From an uncultured Ectothiorhodospiraceae bacterium (GTDB lineage Bacteria; Pseudomonadota; Gammaproteobacteria; Nitrococcales; Nitrococcaceae): DNA of 34,985 nt. Position numbers and translations under genes: made by a program. This document shows positions 33,086 through 34,985 of this stretch, one piece after another. Each line of letters begins with the position of its first letter. Position 1 is the first letter of the stretch. Location of the stretch: NCBI GenBank assembly GCA_913061005.1, contig CAJXSH010000015.1:1-34985 (forward strand). Direction: 5' to 3'. The notes below the pieces were generated by a model. The model was not told the DNA's origin. It did not search any database and worked only from the letters and a program-made list of their open reading frames with translations.

Positions 33086-34060
33086 ATGGAGTTTCTGCTA
33101 CCCGCGATCGTGATCGTGACCGGGTTTGTTGCCCTTGCCTGGAGCGCCGACCGGTTTGTCGCCGGTGCCTCGGCGGTGGCCCGTCAGCTGGGTGTCTCGC
33201 CCGTGCTCATCGGGCTGACGGTGGTGGGGATTGGCACCTCTTTGCCGGAGATGCTGGTCTCCACCATTGCGGCGCTGGATGGCACACCCGGCGTGGCGCT
33301 GGGCAACGCGCTGGGCTCGAACATCGCCAATGTGGGGCTGATCCTCGGGATAACGGCCCTGGTCATGCCCCTTGCCATGCGCTCGACGGTGCTGCGACGC
33401 GAGTACCCATTGTTGTTGGGGGTGGTCGGGCTGACCGCGCTGTTACTGGCGGATGCCCGCATCAGCCGGATCGACGGGCTGGTGCTGCTCGCGGCCATGG
33501 CCGGGGTACTGATCTGGATGGGCCGGACCGCCCGCCGGGCCGACGACGATGCCGACATCATGACCCGGGAGATCCGGCAGGCCTTGCCGGCGCCCATGCC
33601 ATTGCGGCAGGCCGTGGTGTGGCTGGTTGTCGGGCTTGGGGTGCTGCTGATCAGCGCCCGGCTTCTGGTCATCAGCGCCGTTGCGCTGGCCCAGGCGCTG
33701 GGGGTCAGCGACCTGGTGATCGGGCTGACCATCGTGGCGGTGGGCACCAGTCTGCCCGAGCTGGCCGCGGCCATCAGCAGTGTCCGGCGGGGTGAGGATG
33801 ATCTGGCCATCGGCAATATCCTGGGCTCGAATATCTTCAACTTACTGGCCGTTCTGGGGATCGCCGGCGCCATTGCACCCTTCGCCACCGATGGCGCGAG
33901 CCTGGCCCGGGACTACGCCATCATGAGCGGCTTTATGGTCGCCATTGTGGCGATGGGTTATGGTCCCGGACGGCGGGGCCATCTGGACCGGGGCGAGGGG
34001 GCCATCCTGTTGGCCGCGTTTATCGCCTATCAGGTCATGCTCTTTCTGGGTGGTTCGTGA
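33086..34060 (+). CDS. Calcium/sodium:proton antiporter family protein (YrbG/CaxA type)
   Basis: This is a K+-dependent Na+/Ca2+ exchanger-related membrane protein like E. coli YrbG, whose physiological role is not firmly established. The 324-residue product (YrbG 325) has about ten membrane segments in two inverted halves. Each half contains an alpha repeat: VGIGTSLPEMLVS with GNALGSNIANVG in the first, VAVGTSLPELAAA with GNILGSNIFNLL in the second, carrying the cation-binding acidic residues. The frame is open to a GTG at 33062, but that has no Shine-Dalgarno. The ATG at 33086 (MEFLLPAIVIV) fits the family length. It is divergent from mlaF and overlaps kdsD by 4 nt, as in the E. coli yrbG-kdsD neighbourhood. 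Confidence 0.94.
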   Translation: MEFLLPAIVIVTGFVALAWSADRFVAGASAVARQLGVSPVLIGLTVVGIGTSLPEMLVSTIAALDGTPGVALGNALGSNIANVGLILGITALVMPLAMRSTVLRREYPLLLGVVGLTALLLADARISRIDGLVLLAAMAGVLIWMGRTARRADDDADIMTREIRQALPAPMPLRQAVVWLVVGLGVLLISARLLVISAVALAQALGVSDLVIGLTIVAVGTSLPELAAAISSVRRGEDDLAIGNILGSNIFNLLAVLGIAGAIAPFATDGASLARDYAIMSGFMVAIVAMGYGPGRRGHLDRGEGAILLAAFIAYQVMLFLGGS

Positions 34061-34985
34061 GTGAGACGGACATGCTGACTGACAAGGACTTCTGCCGACT
34101 GGGCCAGGCGGTGATCGACACCGAAGCGAGCGCGGTCGCGGCACTCAAACCACGCATCAATGCGGCCTTTGCCACCGCTTGTCGCCTTATCCTTGCCTGC
34201 AGCGGCCGGGTGGTGGTGCTGGGCATGGGCAAGTCCGGGCATATCGGTGGCAAGATTGCCGCCACACTCGCCAGCACCGGCACGCCGGCGTTTTTCGTCC
34301 ACCCCGGCGAGGCGAGCCACGGCGATCTGGGCATGATGACCGCCGACGATGTCGTCGTTGCCTTGTCCAACTCGGGTGAGACCGCCGAGATCAATCAATT
34401 GCTTCCGGTGATCAAGCGCCGCTCGCTGGGCTTGATTGCCCTGACCGGCAATCCGTCATCGACGCTCGCCCGGGCCGCCGATGCGCATCTGGAGACCGGC
34501 GTCGATCGTGAGGCCTGCCCCCTCGGCCTTGCACCGACCGCCAGCACCACCGCCAGCCTGGCCATGGGTGATGCGCTGGCCATCGCCCTTCTCGATGCCC
34601 GCGGCTTTACCGCCGAGGATTTCGCCCACTCCCACCCCGGCGGCCGGCTGGGCCGGCGGCTGTTGCTGCGCATCGATGATCTGATGCACCAGGGTGATGC
34701 CATCCCACGCGTCACCGCCGATACGCCGCTCTCCGAGACCCTCGTCGAGATGAGTCGCAAAGGGCTGGGGATGACGGCGGTGACCGGCCCGGGGGGTGAG
34801 GTCATCGGTATTTTCACCGATGGCGACCTGCGTCGGGCGCTGGATAAAGCAGTGGATGTCCATACGACCACGGCCGAAGCGGTCATGACCGCGGCACCGC
34901 GGTGCATCCGCCGCGGCCTGCTGGCCGCCGAGGCCCTTGCCACCATGGAGCGCGACCGGATCAATGCTTTGTTGGTGGTGGATGA
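34057..34985 (+). CDS. kdsD: D-arabinose 5-phosphate isomerase (cut by window edge)
   Basis: KdsD converts ribulose 5-phosphate to arabinose 5-phosphate, the precursor of Kdo in LPS. The visible 309 residues (the E. coli enzyme has 328 in all) contain a SIS domain (about 50-180) with GMGKSGHIGGK (Lys59), the VHPGEASHGDLG segment and SNSGE (Glu108). The SHPGG motif (His193) follows, then two CBS repeats (from about 208; the second is cut). These four residues correspond to those implicated in catalysis in E. coli KdsD. GTG at 34057 gives a GTGA overlap with the exchanger gene; ATG at 34072 is an alternative. The last codons lie beyond the window. Confidence 0.96.
   Translation, partial: MSETDMLTDKDFCRLGQAVIDTEASAVAALKPRINAAFATACRLILACSGRVVVLGMGKSGHIGGKIAATLASTGTPAFFVHPGEASHGDLGMMTADDVVVALSNSGETAEINQLLPVIKRRSLGLIALTGNPSSTLARAADAHLETGVDREACPLGLAPTASTTASLAMGDALAIALLDARGFTAEDFAHSHPGGRLGRRLLLRIDDLMHQGDAIPRVTADTPLSETLVEMSRKGLGMTAVTGPGGEVIGIFTDGDLRRALDKAVDVHTTTAEAVMTAAPRCIRRGLLAAEALATMERDRINALLVVD

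Overview
The window is GC-rich, almost gap-free chromosomal DNA of a gammaproteobacterium. Gene content and order closely follow the Pseudomonas-type arrangement: dcw cluster, mraZ, rnpB, rsmI, lpoA-yraN-diaA, sspBA and petCBA, then algW, hisDG, murA, ibaG and mla genes. The compactness, the petABC bc1 complex and the composition would fit a streamlined Ectothiorhodospiraceae/Spiribacter-like halophile. That placement is inference, not something the sequence proves.

Layout. (1) Positions 1-16878, minus strand: a complete division and cell wall (dcw) cluster read mraZ, rsmH, ftsL, ftsI, murE, murF, mraY, murD, ftsW, murG, murC, murB, ddl, ftsQ, ftsA, ftsZ (ftsZ is cut by the window edge). From rsmH to ftsA every one of 13 consecutive junctions overlaps. 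A sigma-70-like promoter and four TGG boxes at exact 10-bp spacing (a putative MraZ operator) lie in front of mraZ. (2) 17111-17473: RNase P RNA on the minus strand, directly after rsmI. (3) 18345-21307, plus strand: lpoA, yraN and a DiaA/GmhA-type SIS protein, with a good promoter that overlaps the start of the divergent rsmI. (4) 21300-24919, minus strand: petA, petB, petC (cytochrome bc1), then sspA and sspB. (5) A Nif3-family gene divergent from an AlgW/DegS-type periplasmic protease. (6) 27058-32973, minus strand: one apparent operon mlaF-mlaE-mlaD-mlaB-ibaG-murA-hisG-hisD behind a TTGACC-17-GATACT promoter; the usual mlaC is absent between mlaD and mlaB. (7) 33086 to the end, plus strand: a YrbG/CaxA-type cation/calcium exchanger and kdsD (cut by the window edge).

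Together the genes cover peptidoglycan precursor synthesis (MurA to MurG, MraY, Ddl), the septal machine (FtsZ, A, Q, L, I, W), peptidoglycan synthase activation (LpoA), outer-membrane lipid asymmetry and LPS sugar supply (Mla, KdsD, possibly GmhA), envelope stress proteolysis (AlgW), protein quality control (SspB) and respiration (bc1). This is core genome: I see no mobile element, CRISPR array, phage gene, tRNA or defence system, and no convincing undescribed system. The points most worth a second look are the MraZ operator, the missing mlaC, the unusual translation start of sspA, the retained GmhA-like residues in the diaA-locus protein, and the PVWY motif of cytochrome b.
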